Below are positions 1 to 9,897 of a stretch of 23,028 nucleotides of DNA, piece by piece. The position numbers and the translations under genes were made by a program. Under the pieces are notes generated by a model. It was not told where the DNA came from and did no database searches. It worked only from the letters and a program-made list of their open reading frames with translations. Source of the DNA: Pelargonium nanum (taxonomy: Eukaryota > Streptophyta > Magnoliopsida > Geraniales > Geraniaceae); contig JAYMTF010001503.1 in the NCBI GenBank assembly GCA_036897485.1, positions 1 through 23,028 of the forward strand, in the 5' to 3' direction. How positions within the stretch are numbered: the stretch's first letter is position 1; the number at the start of each line of letters is the position of its first letter.

Positions 1-395
1 TTCACAGCACTTTCACTATGCTTAACGCGTACACCCTTTTTGCCTAAACAGTCTTACTTAGTCCTTATTTGCAATCAGTTTTCACCAATGTCACTCTCAT
101 TACTCATTATTCTTGTTTTATTAAGATCACTATTTCATCTTCGTGCTTATATATGTCGTTGATTTAATTATCTCAGAAAATGATCACACTAATATTAAAT
201 TTTCATTTCTAGTATATTTCTATCTAAATTTGTGAAGAAAAATCAATAGTTTTTAACAAGTAGTTATTTTATTTTAGTTTTAGATTGTCACATGTGTAAA
301 TTATTTATTTTTAAATGACGTATCATCATCCGCGCCACACAACAAACTAAAAGTTAACTTCAACTAGTAAGAACTAAATTGACTCTAAAACTCTA

Positions 396-434
<39 letters not shown>

Positions 435-1560
435 TCGGCTTTCTCAAAGTTACTTTTTGAAAATTCAAAGTCCTAATTAATCAACCTTTTAATTCTTAAT
501 AAAATATGTCAAACACCTCCATGGACAAAAATATTGACCTATTACATACTGATTTTAGTCTTAAATTCATCTTAATCTGAATGCATGATTCAATTCAATT
601 CAATTAAGTACATGATACTATAATATAGATTCGATTGGCACCACCAAGGTTTCTGTGGGTATGATGATTTTTTTTCTTCAACTTGATTTAATGTATCAAT
701 AATATACCAGATCAAAGGTTCATTGACAAATTAAAGTTATGAAAAAGAAATTAGGCTTGGTGTGAAGTCTAGTTTGGCATGTCTTATTAAAACTCATTAC
801 AGAGTTGGTACAACTTTATTTTCTTATAGCGTGCAATTTTCATTATAATTATGGTTGATAGCCACCTTAAGTCAATTCATGTTTGAGACCATTTAAAGAA
901 ACAATTAACACACTAAATCTACTTCAATTATTTGCTACACTACTTTCTCAACATGCAATAAGTTAAGTGAAAGTACATGTGAACAAAACTGAATCTTAGA
1001 GTTTGTTTTCCATATGTGTATGGCTTTGAGTAGAGCGGACAATCTGAATCAGCATATGTGAACATCTATAATCTGTGAAAAAATTTTGATTCATTAGACC
1101 GGACAAATATGATCATTTTAATGTAAAATGGTCGAATGTCTAATCTAAAATCCGAACTAAATTTGAACCGATCTGACCGATTGTCTCCTCTAACTTTGAA
1201 TCATCCTTAAAGAACAAAAAATATACATAAAAAGTTATTGATTGCCTAACCATTATATTTGATATCGACTCATTTGAAATTGATCAATTGAGTAATGTCA
1301 TAAAATATCAAATATTTTAAACCACAAAGTCAAGGTAAACAAAGCTAGAACAATTATACATAAGTTAATCTATATATGAGCTCAAAAGTAAGAGAAACAT
1401 GAATATCAAGCTTCCACCAACTTCCAAGTTAATAATTTCCATTGCCATCATATTTCAACTTTCAACTTTCAAGTAACAAAATCTTCCATAAAACAAAGAG
1501 AAAAAAAAAACAATTACTTTTGACAAGAAACCAATATTCAAAACCCTCAAGTGAGTTTGC
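1..1560. other. AT-rich upstream intergenic DNA, no gene seen
   Basis: No coding signal, RNA gene or clear transposon boundary was found in this stretch. It is strongly AT-rich with many stops in all frames. It holds a (TA)n microsatellite at about 400-430 and a short attca-type tandem near 590-605. The part at about 1030-1200 looks like old degraded repeat DNA, but I could not assign it to a family. The last part belongs to the upstream region of the P450 gene. Confidence 0.6.
400..430. repeat. (TA)n microsatellite
   Basis: An uninterrupted run of alternating T and A of about 31 bases, with unique AT-rich sequence on both sides. It is likely length-polymorphic, but has no visible functional role. 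Confidence 0.9.
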
Positions 1561-1565
1561 TTTGT

Positions 1566-1577
1566 TTGACTTTGACC
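1566..1577 (+). promoter_or_regulatory. Tandem W-box cores upstream of the P450
   Basis: Two adjacent TTGAC(C/T) hexamers, TTGACT and TTGACC, lie about 130 bases upstream of the TATA box and about 190 bases upstream of the start codon. This is the core bound by WRKY transcription factors in plants. Triterpenoid P450 genes are often elicitor- or stress-induced, so the site is plausible. The motif is short and common, so function is only inferred. Confidence 0.35.
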
Positions 1578-1707
1578 ATAATATAGGCAAATCTCAACAA
1601 ACAAAAAATGCCCTCCAAGTGGCACCACCACCAATCCACTTCACTTCCACCTCAACAATTAATTAAGAGACAACAACCCTAAACCAAAAGGTCCAAAACA
1701 AAACCTC

Positions 1708-1719
1708 TATATATATATT
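1708..1719 (+). promoter_or_regulatory. Putative TATA box of the P450 gene
   Basis: A tatatatata run sits about 50-60 bases upstream of the ATG at 1770. This is the expected place for a plant TATA box with a short 5' UTR that starts near 1740. The sequence between is A- and CA-rich, as is usual for plant leaders. The start codon context aaaATGg is good for plants. Confidence 0.55.
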
Positions 1720-1769
1720 GACACTTACAATAAGCTCTCACAAGTCACAAACAAAACAAAAAACACAAA

Positions 1770-3707
1770 ATGGAGCAAAACTTCTACCTCAACCTCCTCC
1801 TCCTTTTTGTCACCTTTGTGACCATCTCCATCTCCTACCTCTTCTACAAGCCCCACTCCCCCTCCCCCGGCCAAAACCGCCCGCCCGGCCGCGTCGGCCT
1901 CCCCCTCATCGGCGAGTCCCTCGAGTTCCTCTCCACCGGATGGAAAGGCCACCCGGAAAAATTCTTCTTCGACCGAAAGGCCAAGTATTCCTCCCCCATC
2001 TTCAAGACCTCCCTCCTCGGCGAGCCCGCCGCCGTCTTTGGTGGCGCCGCCTCCAACAAGTTCCTCTTCTCCAATGAGAACAAGCTCGTCACCGCCTGGT
2101 GGCCGGACTCCGTCAACAAGATCTTCCCCTCCTCCCTCCAAACCTCCTCCAAAGAAGAGGCCAAGAAGATGCGCAAGCTCCTCCCTCAGTTCCTCAAACC
2201 CGAAGCCCTCCACCGCTACATCGGCATCATGGACGCCATCGCGGGCCGCCACTTCGCCGCCGGCTGGGACGGCCGGGAGGAGGTGGTGGTGTTTCCGATG
2301 GCCAAGAATTACACGTTTTGGATCGCGAGCAGGCTGTTTATTAGCGTGGAGGACCCGGACCACGTCGAGAGGATGGGAAGGACTTTTAATTTGATAGCTT
2401 CCGGGATCATTTCGATCCCGGTGGACTTGCCGGGGACGCCGTTCCGGCGAGGGATCAACGCGGCTAATGTGATCAGGAAGGAGCTGGTGGCGATCATCAA
2501 GCAGAGGAAGGTGGACTTGGCGGACGGGAAGGCGTCTCCGGCGCAGGACATACTGTCGCACATGCTCCTCACGTGCGACGAGGACGGCAAGTTCATGACG
2601 GAGCTGGATATTGCTGATAAGATTCTAGGGTTGCTTATCGGAGGACATGACACGGCTAGTGCTGCTTGTACCTTCATTGTCAAGTTTCTTGCTGAGCTTC
2701 CTCATATCTATGACCAAGTCTACAAAGGTATATATATTTATCAAATTAATTTTTTTTAGCAAACGTAACAACCGACACTACAAAAAAGGCGTTTACAGCA
2801 CGGAATCAAGGGAATTCCATTGTTGATCCTACTTAGAGACATATCAATTCCGTCTTTGACTTTGTCACTGATCAGCGACGATTTTCAGACTATAGCTTGA
2901 TCCGCCGCTGATAAGTCTTTTTCTGATAATGCGAGCCTTAAACTTGAGACCTCAAAAGAAGCAAGCATTTTAAGTCATTTGCACCAATGATGGTTGTTAT
3001 ATATCAAATTAATGATTTGAATTGTTCTTTTGTTTTTTTGTTTTTTTTTTTGTAATTCACTAAAATTACTTGAATTGTTGGTATGTATAGAGCAAATGGA
3101 GATAGCAAATTCAAAAGGTCCTGGTGAGCTATTGAACTGGGATGATATTCAAAAGATGAAGTATTCATGGAATGTGGCTTGTGAAGTCATGAGACTTGCA
3201 CCTCCTCTCCAAGGAGCTTTCAGGGAGGTCATCAATGACTTTGTCTTCAATGGTTTCTCCATTCCCAAGGGCTGGAAGGTAATTACACCACGTGTTGCAC
3301 TTGTTTTTATAAGAAGTCAGTTACGCATGAATTACTCATAATCTATTTGTAATAAATTAGTTAAAATCTCTAATTTTAATTAATTGTGTGGGTGCATGTA
3401 TATGCAGCTATATTGGTCTGCAAACTCAACGCACAGATCTCCAGAATGCTTTCCAGAACCTGAGAAATTTGACCCTACGAGGTTCGAAGGGAGCGGACCG
3501 GCCCCTTACACCTTTGTTCCCTTCGGAGGAGGCCCCAGGATGTGCCCCGGGAAAGAATATGCTCGATTGGAAATTCTTGTGTTCATGCACAATATTGTCA
3601 AAAGGTTCAAATGGGAAAAACTGCTTCCTGACGAGAAAATCATTGTTGATCCAATGCCCATGCCCGCTAAGGGTCTTCCGGTTCGCCTATACCCTCACAA
3701 GCCTTAA
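1770..3707 (+). CDS. CYP716A: Cytochrome P450, CYP716A-type triterpene C-28 oxidase-like (3 exons, complete)
   Basis: Coding exons are 1770-2727, 3091-3278 and 3408-3707, with GT-AG introns at 2728-3090 and 3279-3407. The joined frame is open for 481 codons, the usual length for this family. Visible features: a hydrophobic N-terminal ER anchor (residues about 5-27), a proline-rich hinge ending PLIGES, the I-helix motif GGHDTAS (about 291-297), ExxR as EVMR (351-354), the PERF equivalent PTRF, and the haem loop [11 protein letters not shown] with cysteine about 428. Segments such as [13 protein letters not shown] and [13 protein letters not shown] are typical of CYP716A. Known members oxidise beta-amyrin, alpha-amyrin or lupeol at C-28 in three steps to oleanolic, ursolic or betulinic acid, on the ER membrane with a P450 reductase. 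The exact substrate cannot be read from sequence. The hinge looks slightly longer than I recall for relatives. The first about 800 bases of exon 1 are very GC-rich, unlike exons 2 and 3. Confidence 0.93.
2776..2925 (+). mobile_element. CACTA-type transposon end, truncated, in P450 intron 1
   Basis: The sequence cactacaaaaaa at 2776-2787 matches the conserved end of plant CACTA (En/Spm-like) elements. Behind it lies an imperfect inverted repeat, atcagcgacgatt at 2871-2883 and atccgccgctgat at 2900-2912, which resembles the subterminal motifs of that superfamily. I did not find a convincing opposite end. A T-run ending ttttttgta at about 3050 is a weak candidate, but it lacks the final GTG and shares no 3-bp duplication. 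Probably a one-ended remnant or degraded MITE with no coding capacity. Confidence 0.5.
2931..2990 (-). repeat. tRNA-like (SINE-type) remnant in P450 intron 1
   Basis: On the minus strand the sequence gaggtctcaagtttaaggct resembles a decayed RNA polymerase III B box, and an A-box-like tgcaaatgacttaaaatgc lies about 30 bases upstream. The spacing fits a tRNA-derived SINE or tRNA pseudogene. There is no intact cloverleaf, no clear tail and no target duplication, so this is tentative. Confidence 0.3.
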
Positions 3708-4119
3708 TTTATTTCGATATTAATTAAGCCCCTGTTTAATTTTACTTAATTGCTCTTGGATATTCAATTTCAATACCATGGTTCTCTCAAAATGAGAAAG
3801 TCTGTACACATTAGAATTAAGAGCCAATTAGGGTTTCTTTGTTATTTTCTTTTCTTGTTGTTTATCCATATTTGTTTTCTGATTACAGTGAAGGTGTGAT
3901 TGTTAATTATTGCTACAAGTTTAATTTGATACGTTTATTAAATTTTCATCATCCCTATGGTTGCACTTACCAATTTTGAATCATATTTCATATAAAAATG
4001 ATTGCAGAAACTGTCACGCAATTAATTAAAGAAAGCATACTCATGTGATGAAACTATTAAAATGTATAAATAATTAGAGAGTCGACGTGCCAATTGGACT
4101 CTTGTCTGTAATTAGAAAA
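3708..4119. other. P450 3' flank, likely 3' UTR then AT-rich spacer
   Basis: AT-rich DNA between the P450 stop codon and the LINE insertion. The first 150-250 bases probably include the 3' UTR, but no canonical AATAAA near the expected position stands out, so the poly(A) site is not called. No open frame or repeat was recognised. The original sequence resumes at 9331, because the LINE split this spacer. Confidence 0.5.
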
Positions 4120-4129
4120 TACAAGTTTT
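4120..4129 (+). repeat. Target-site duplication, LINE 3' side
   Basis: The 10-mer tacaagtttt here is repeated exactly at 9321-9330, on the other side of the LINE. The last four Ts merge with the element's poly(A) tail (poly-T on the plus strand), so the true duplication could be 6 to 10 bases. Confidence 0.65.
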
Positions 4130-4157
4130 TTTTTTTTGAAACCAAAGGGATAATTTA

Positions 4158-7100
4158 TTAATCCATAGAAATACTCAAGTCCTGGATTACAGCCGGAGGA
4201 CTTTCCGGGATAATCCAGGTACATCGATCAGACACAGAATTAGAAGCCCTAGCTAACTCATGAGCTACTACATTCGCAGATTGAAACACAAAGGAGAAAG
4301 AAATATTCTCGAAACTACCCGATAACTTAATACAGTCACTAATAATTAAACTATAAATACCGTTAAATTCGGATCCTATTTCGAGATCCGAAATAACACG
4401 TTGTGAGTCGCTTTCCACTACCACATTCCGCCAACCCAGGTTTTTAATCCATGATAGTGCCTCACGGATGGCAATGGCCTCCACCATCGATGAGGATCGG
4501 GCTTCGCCTGCCCACTGCCGGCATCCTCCGCCCAACCAATGATCGGAGCTGTCCCTGAGAATCCAGCCTGCTCCATAACCATGAGTGCCAAAAACAGCTC
4601 CATCTACGTTGAGTTTAACGAAGCCTGGGTCCGGTGTGCTCCATGTTTTCGCAGCACCAGGTCTTCTCGGAACAGTTGCTCGCAGGCCTGATTTTTCCTC
4701 AACAGTGCATGCAGTCGTCCAACCCAACCTCGTTTCATCAGTTACCTTGAGTACGACATCAGGAAGTTGGACCTGTCTCTCCCAAACTGCAAGGTTCCTA
4801 CGACGCCACAAGCTCCAGCCAACATAAAGAGCTCTCGGCTGGTTATCGCCAGTGACAGTGCCATCCACAAATTTGAACCAGTCCCATATTGTGGTGCAGC
4901 TGCGAGTCCCTCCAGCTAGGCCTATTTTGTTCCATACATCCAAAGTTGCATTGCAACTCAACAGGCAGTGCTCAACAGATTCAGGCACCAGACCGCAGAC
5001 TAGACAAACGTCTTCGACCTCTACACCTTTTAGAATTAGTCGAGACGTGACAGGAAGGCAGTTTATGATAGCTTTCCACCAAAATATTTTCACCTTGGGT
5101 TGAACACAAGAGTTCCATAAAAACTTCCATAGTTTCTGAGCATCCCCATCAATCGAGACCGGTCTCAGTCGTTCATAGGCACTCCGAACAGATTAGTGCC
5201 TTTGTCCTCCCACAACCAAAATAAGCGATCCTGCTGGTGAGTGTAGCATAAGGGAATTTGAAGAATCTCGAGTCGAGTCGAATCCGGAAACATGGCTCTA
5301 AGGCGAGGCTCATTCCACTCGCCTCCACCTCGAACTATTAGCTTCGACACTGTAGCGTTGGGACTCAGAATTTTCGGAGGGCAATTGATACTCTCACCAC
5401 TACCAAGCCAGCGGTCATGATATATACGTAGGGAGTTACCATTTCCAACCCGCCATCTACAACCTGATTTGAGCAAAGGCAACGCTTCATAAATTGATCT
5501 CCATGTGTAGCTTGGGTTGGGACCTAAGGAGTCTTCCAAGAAGGAGGTGTTCGGAAAGTATCGACCCTTGAAAACCCGACCGAAGAGAGAGTTGGGGGCT
5601 GTTATTAATCGCCACCCTTGCTTGCCAAGCAAGGCGATGTTGAATTCATATACGTTACGAAAATCCAGACCACCCGAATCTTTGCTTGAGCACATACGAG
5701 ACCATTCCTTCCAATGAATTGCTCTTTTGATTCCATCTTTCGATCCCCACCAAAACCCATTCCATATTTTCTCCAAGTCAGCGCAGATTCCTTTAGGGAG
5801 TAAGTATACACTCATCAAATATGTGGGTAGAGCTTGGGCGACAGATTTTAGAAGAACCTCTTTTTCGGCGGAGGAAAGTAATTTGCGGTTCCAGCTGCTG
5901 ATTCTCGCTCGGGCGTTGTCCATGACTTATTTAAACACAGCCATGCGACGTCGTCCAATGCCGATCGGAACCCCAAGGTAGTTACCGAGATCAACAACCT
6001 CGTTGATGCCGAGAGTAGAGCATATTGCAGCTCGAGCTGCTGCGTATGTGCTTGGACTGAAGAGGGGCGATGATTTCGACATATTTATTTTTTGTCCCGA
6101 AGCCATTTCATACTCGGAAAAGACGAATTGTAGGCGAGCAATTTCCGAGGCTCGAGCTCTACAAAATATCATTGAGTCATCAGCGAAGAATAGGTGAGAG
6201 AGTCGTGGGCAGTTGGAGGCTACCCGACATCCCAATATGCCTCCCGTGGCTTCCTCGTGTTGCAATAGACATGAAAGGCCTTCCGCGCAAATAAGGAATA
6301 AGTAGGGTGATAAGGGGCACCCTTGTCTCAGCCCCCGCATGGGTTTGAAATGGGGGAGAAGCTTCCCGTTTAGGTCGACTCGAAACCGGGAAGTGGTGAC
6401 ACAAAGCATAACCCACATTATAAACTTTCTATCAAAGCCGAGTTTCTCCATTATCGCTTCCAAGTACGCCCACTCAACTCGATCAAATGCTTTGGCCATA
6501 TCGAGTTTCAACGCGAGCCACCCATATGTCCCTTGGCTATGCCGAGCAATCCAGTGTACCGTCTCATTGGCGACACAGATATTGTCTGTGATTACTCGAC
6601 CTTTAATGAATGCGCTTTGGGTTTCAGAAATAGCATCTCTAATGACACTTTTAAGTCGATTAGCTAGCATTTTAGAGACTAGCATGTAGACAACGTTGCA
6701 AAGAGCTATAGGTCGCAGGTCTCCAACTCCTTCTGGCTTGACCTTTTTCGGAATTAGAGTCAAAATCGTATCATTAAAACCCCCCAGAAATTCAAGTCGG
6801 TTTAGGCAAGTGATGCAAGCTTTTGTAACTATATTCCCAACAGTAGCCCAATGCTTTTGATAGAAACCGGGACTCAACCCGTCCGGTCCCAGGACCTTCT
6901 CGGGATGCATGTCATCGAGTGCCGCTTTAACTTCATGGTTTTGAAACTCACGGGTAAGTGCAGAATTCTGGCTATCCGTAATCTGGCGACGGACGTGAGC
7001 ACAAACACGGTCCGGGTCAGCACCTTGGTACGTGACTATTGAGAGGAAGTGAGATTGTACCAGCTGTTCTAGTCCGTTACCATCCCTGACCCATTCACCC

Positions 7101-8212
7101 GTGTCCCTTTTGAGCTGCAAAATAATGTTGCTTTTCTTTCTAAACGAGACAGCGGTATGGAAATATTTCGTGTTCAAATCCCCATTCCTCAACCAGTTGA
7201 TTTTTGCCCGTTGGCTCCAATACATGTCGACCTCTTTTAGAGCCTGTAAATAACCCACCCGTGCACTCTCCACATCTGTTCCAGACCTGTCAGCCATGTC
7301 CAGCTTTTTCCGAGCAGTAGCTAGCTCGTTGTCAATGTGTTTACTGGACGTGCCCTTCCAAGCCGCGAGAGCCTCACCAACCTTATGTAACTTGCCCATA
7401 ATTCCAATATTATGATCCAGATTCCATGCACGTTGGACAATGAGATCACATTCTGGTTCCGACGCCCAACATAATTCATATCGGAAGCGAGAACGGGTAC
7501 GAATTTCCGCCACCTTGGTCGGATCAATGAATATAGGCCTGTGGTCGGAAGACAAAAAAGGTAAGTTGTAAATACGCCAATCACCAAATTGACTTACCCA
7601 GTTTGCTGAGCCGAAAGCGCGATCAAGTCTCTCTTGAATTCTCGGATTTGCTTCCGAGCCCCGTCTCCAAGTAAATTTCGCAACCTCAGCCCCGAGATCA
7701 ATCAGCCCTGCATCATCAATTGCTTGGCTAAAGCCCTCCAAAAGCCATCTCGGTTGCGGGTTCCCGCCTTGCTTCTCATGGGAGAAAAGGAGATCATTAA
7801 AGTCGTCGGCGCATAACCAAGAAAGAGAGGTATTATGTCCCAAATTCCGCAAATGTTGTCATGATTCGACCCTCCGACTTCTATCAGGGTTACCATAAAA
7901 GCCGGTAAACCTCCAGCGTCCCCATTCTTCCAAGAAAACCTCGACATCGATGAAAGATGAACAGTAATTAAGAAGTCGAACGCTTCCTTGAGTTTTCCAC
8001 ATCAAAGCTAGCCCACCGCTTCTTCCATCACAATCTACTGCAAAGCATCCGGACATGCCTAACAACACTCGATTACGTTCCAATTGTTCACGAGTACGTT
8101 TGGTCTCTATTAGAAAGACCAATTTTGGCATGCGCGCCCCGACAAGATCACGCAGCACTCTAACTGCATGTGGGTTGCCAAGTCCACGGCAGTTCCAGCA
8201 TATGGTACTCAT
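4158..8212 (-). pseudogene. LINE ORF2: APE endonuclease / reverse transcriptase / zf-RVT / RNase H, inactivated
   Basis: About 1,350 codons when read through its lesions. The ATG at 8212 precedes the endonuclease signature WNCRGLG; IETK, DFNDLL and SDHRPI supply the other expected Glu, Asp and His catalytic positions. The reverse transcriptase (about 7000-5950) shows LALKLDMAKAFDRVEW, RQGCPLSPYLF and the catalytic FADD. A zinc-binding zf-RVT segment follows (VCLVCG...VEHCLLSC, about 5010-4960), then RNase H (about 4610-4230) with LNVDGA, VEAIAIREAL, VESDSQ and AHELAR. Lesions: in-frame TGA at 7861-7859, probably from a tryptophan TGG; in-frame TAA at 5929-5927; and a frameshift near 5183, where an (S)VRSAY-like motif is disrupted and reading moves to another frame. 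Catalytic residues otherwise look intact, which suggests a fairly recent death. GC content is well above the flanks. Confidence 0.92.
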
Positions 8213-8244
8213 TGGGTCGGGCGGACCCAATCTTCGTGGTCTGC

Positions 8245-9204
8245 CTATAACAAGTTTTTTGGCCCGTCTCCTCCCTCCACTGTCCTCCTGCGTTTACCAT
8301 CTGTTATAACAACCCCGGCATTGTTTTCTTCATCGCCCACACTAGACGGTGTGATGGCTTCACCGTCTGCTTCCATTGATGTAGCAGCGGTGTCGTCATC
8401 GTCTTCCCTTCGGATCCATCTCGCTCCATATCCAGCTCCCGGTTTTTTTGCAGGGGCTCTAAGCCATGCGCCATATGCTCTCTCTTCTCCAACTTCCGGG
8501 TGTTGAACAAGTTGTTGACATTGGTCATCGTTGTGTCCCATAATACCGCAATAGAAACAGAATCGCGGTAGTTTTTCGTACTGAAATCTGACCCAATGCC
8601 ATTCGCCTCCCACTGGCTTCACCCGCATTCTTCTTTTAATTGACTTGCGAACATCTAGGAGTACTCGAATCCTTAGATAGGATGTTTTGTTGCGAGTAAA
8701 GTTGTAGGGGTCCATTTCCATGTATTTCCCTATGTAATTTCCCATGCTCGAACACACCCTCTCCGTTCGAAAACCCTTTGGTACGTCATGCAGTTGAACC
8801 CATAGGCTTGTCGAAAACAGTTCGACCTTCGCCGGAATATCACCTGCCTCCAACAACTTGCAGATGAGTGTGTGTCTGTTGAAGGTCCAGGGCCCACCCT
8901 CGGTGACTCTCTTGGTATCACGTTCGTTATAAAACTCAAATATGAATCGTTGTTCCCCTCTGCTGTGATCAATATCCGATAGTTCGGAAGCTCTCATACG
9001 TGCCGCTGGTTTCCATACAGATGCTAAGGAGTCTTGCATAGCATCGAAGTTGATGATCGCGTTGGTGAGAAAACGACCGATCACTCTCCATCTCTTTGGT
9101 CCCGCATCTGTCTGAATCTCCTCCTGCATATTGATCTCAAGCCCTCCCTCTTCCTCCTCCGCCAGAGACAGTAGTCCCATGTCGTCAACTATCCTCGCAG
9201 CCAT
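8245..9204 (-). CDS. LINE ORF1: DUF4283 and CCHC zinc-knuckle protein
   Basis: An open frame of 319 codons from the ATG at 9204 (MAARIVDDMGL). An in-frame ATG at 9255 would add 17 residues, but the internal start looks more like family members. The N-terminal half fits the plant DUF4283 domain, with a PWTFNRHTLI segment and LWVQLHDVP. The C-terminal half has a classic CX2CX4HX4C knuckle, CFYCGIMGHNDDQC, at about residues 230-243. Such gag-like proteins bind element RNA and accompany it to the nucleus. Unlike ORF2 it has no stop or frameshift. The tail is acidic and Thr/Ser-rich. It is a transposon gene, not a host gene. Confidence 0.88.
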   Translation of the reverse strand: MAARIVDDMGLLSLAEEEEGGLEINMQEEIQTDAGPKRWRVIGRFLTNAIINFDAMQDSLASVWKPAARMRASELSDIDHSRGEQRFIFEFYNERDTKRVTEGGPWTFNRHTLICKLLEAGDIPAKVELFSTSLWVQLHDVPKGFRTERVCSSMGNYIGKYMEMDPYNFTRNKTSYLRIRVLLDVRKSIKRRMRVKPVGGEWHWVRFQYEKLPRFCFYCGIMGHNDDQCQQLVQHPEVGEERAYGAWLRAPAKKPGAGYGARWIRREDDDDTAATSMEADGEAITPSSVGDEENNAGVVITDGKRRRTVEGGDGPKNLL

Positions 9205-9320
9205 TGTAACACGCTGAAACAAGCGTAGTTTGCGCAAAAACACACTTGAAAGCAAACAAATGTATTACCAGAACCTGTTGCTACCTTACCGCCGCCGTAA
9301 AATGGGACTATGCTATTATT

Positions 9321-9330
9321 TACAAGTTTT
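9321..9330 (+). repeat. Target-site duplication, LINE 5' side
   Basis: Exact second copy of tacaagtttt, matching 4120-4129. It marks the LINE 5' boundary at about 9320, because similarity to the left flank stops on both sides of the 10-mer. Confidence 0.65.
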
Positions 9331-9897
9331 ATTAATAATAAACATAATAATAATATAGTATATTCTTTTTGTTGATAATAAAGTCCAAGTAGATGGATAC
9401 ATGTAATACATTAAAGAAAAGTTTGGTAAAGGATATAATAGTAATTAAAACTTCCGATGATTAAGTGGGGATTGACCTTAAATTGCAGTAATGAGTAAGT
9501 CCTGTAAATAACAATTTTATATTCAGCTACTTGAGCAATCAACCAAAAATAATAATAGCAATAATAATAATCAAATGTTTAATTTTGTTCTTTATGGACA
9601 AAAATAATATGTATGGTTGTTTTGGTGGACACTGGACAGACAGAAAATTATTCACGATAATAACATATGACCGGCTTGAGACTTTTGACGTAATAATCCA
9701 TGGATATTGGGTACAATGCATTATCTCAGATTCAACGTCAATTACACCCAATTTTTTTTTTACTAATTTAAGATTCAACACAATTATAAATAATAATAAA
9801 AACTGCGTATTAAATTCATTTTTAAAATTTTCAAATGAAACACAGTTCTTTACTAAATTTCTTTAAAGCAAATGCAGACTTTATTAACTAATCATCA
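9331..9897. other. AT-rich intergenic DNA with aat-type simple repeats
   Basis: Continuation of the spacer interrupted by the LINE. It contains imperfect ATA/AAT trinucleotide runs (about 9331-9360 and 9545-9572) and no recognisable gene. Short open frames here have no compositional support. Confidence 0.5.

Larger units (their letters stand above)
4130..9320 (-). mobile_element. L1-type LINE retrotransposon, near full length, ORF2 broken
   Basis: A non-LTR retrotransposon of about 5.2 kb on the minus strand. Order from its 5' end: short leader (9205-9320), ORF1 (8245-9204), a 32-base gap, ORF2 (4158-8212), a 20-base 3' UTR and a poly(A) tail seen as T at 4126-4137. A 10-bp direct repeat flanks it. 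It encodes a nucleic-acid-binding protein and an endonuclease/reverse transcriptase/RNase H polyprotein, the machinery of target-primed reverse transcription. The C-terminal RNase H is common in plant L1-clade elements. ORF1 is open, while ORF2 carries two stops and one frameshift, so the copy cannot move by itself. It lies tail-to-tail with the P450, about 410 bases after its stop. The 116-base leader is short, so slight 5' truncation is possible. Confidence 0.93.

Noticed and set aside
1718..2394. Plus-strand alternative frames rich in Pro, Arg and Ser over P450 exon 1
   Set aside because: Frame shadows of the P450: composition follows the shifted cct/ccg codons and they have no domain.
1725..2561. 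Long antisense open frame of 278 codons opposite P450 exon 1
   Set aside because: It is a by-product of the GC-rich third positions of the P450. It is Arg-, Gly- and Glu-rich with no domain, and it runs against a well-supported gene.
4585..5103. Plus-strand open frames opposite LINE ORF2 and ORF1 (also at 6003-6689 and 8055-8506)
   Set aside because: Antisense shadows of the LINE coding frames. The minus-strand frames carry all recognisable motifs.
5165..5923. Treating each open segment of the LINE (5165-5923, 5927-7852, 7859-8230, 4158-5093) as a separate gene
   Set aside because: They are consecutive parts of one ORF2, broken by stops and one frameshift. Several apparent starts are TTG or GTG, not ATG.
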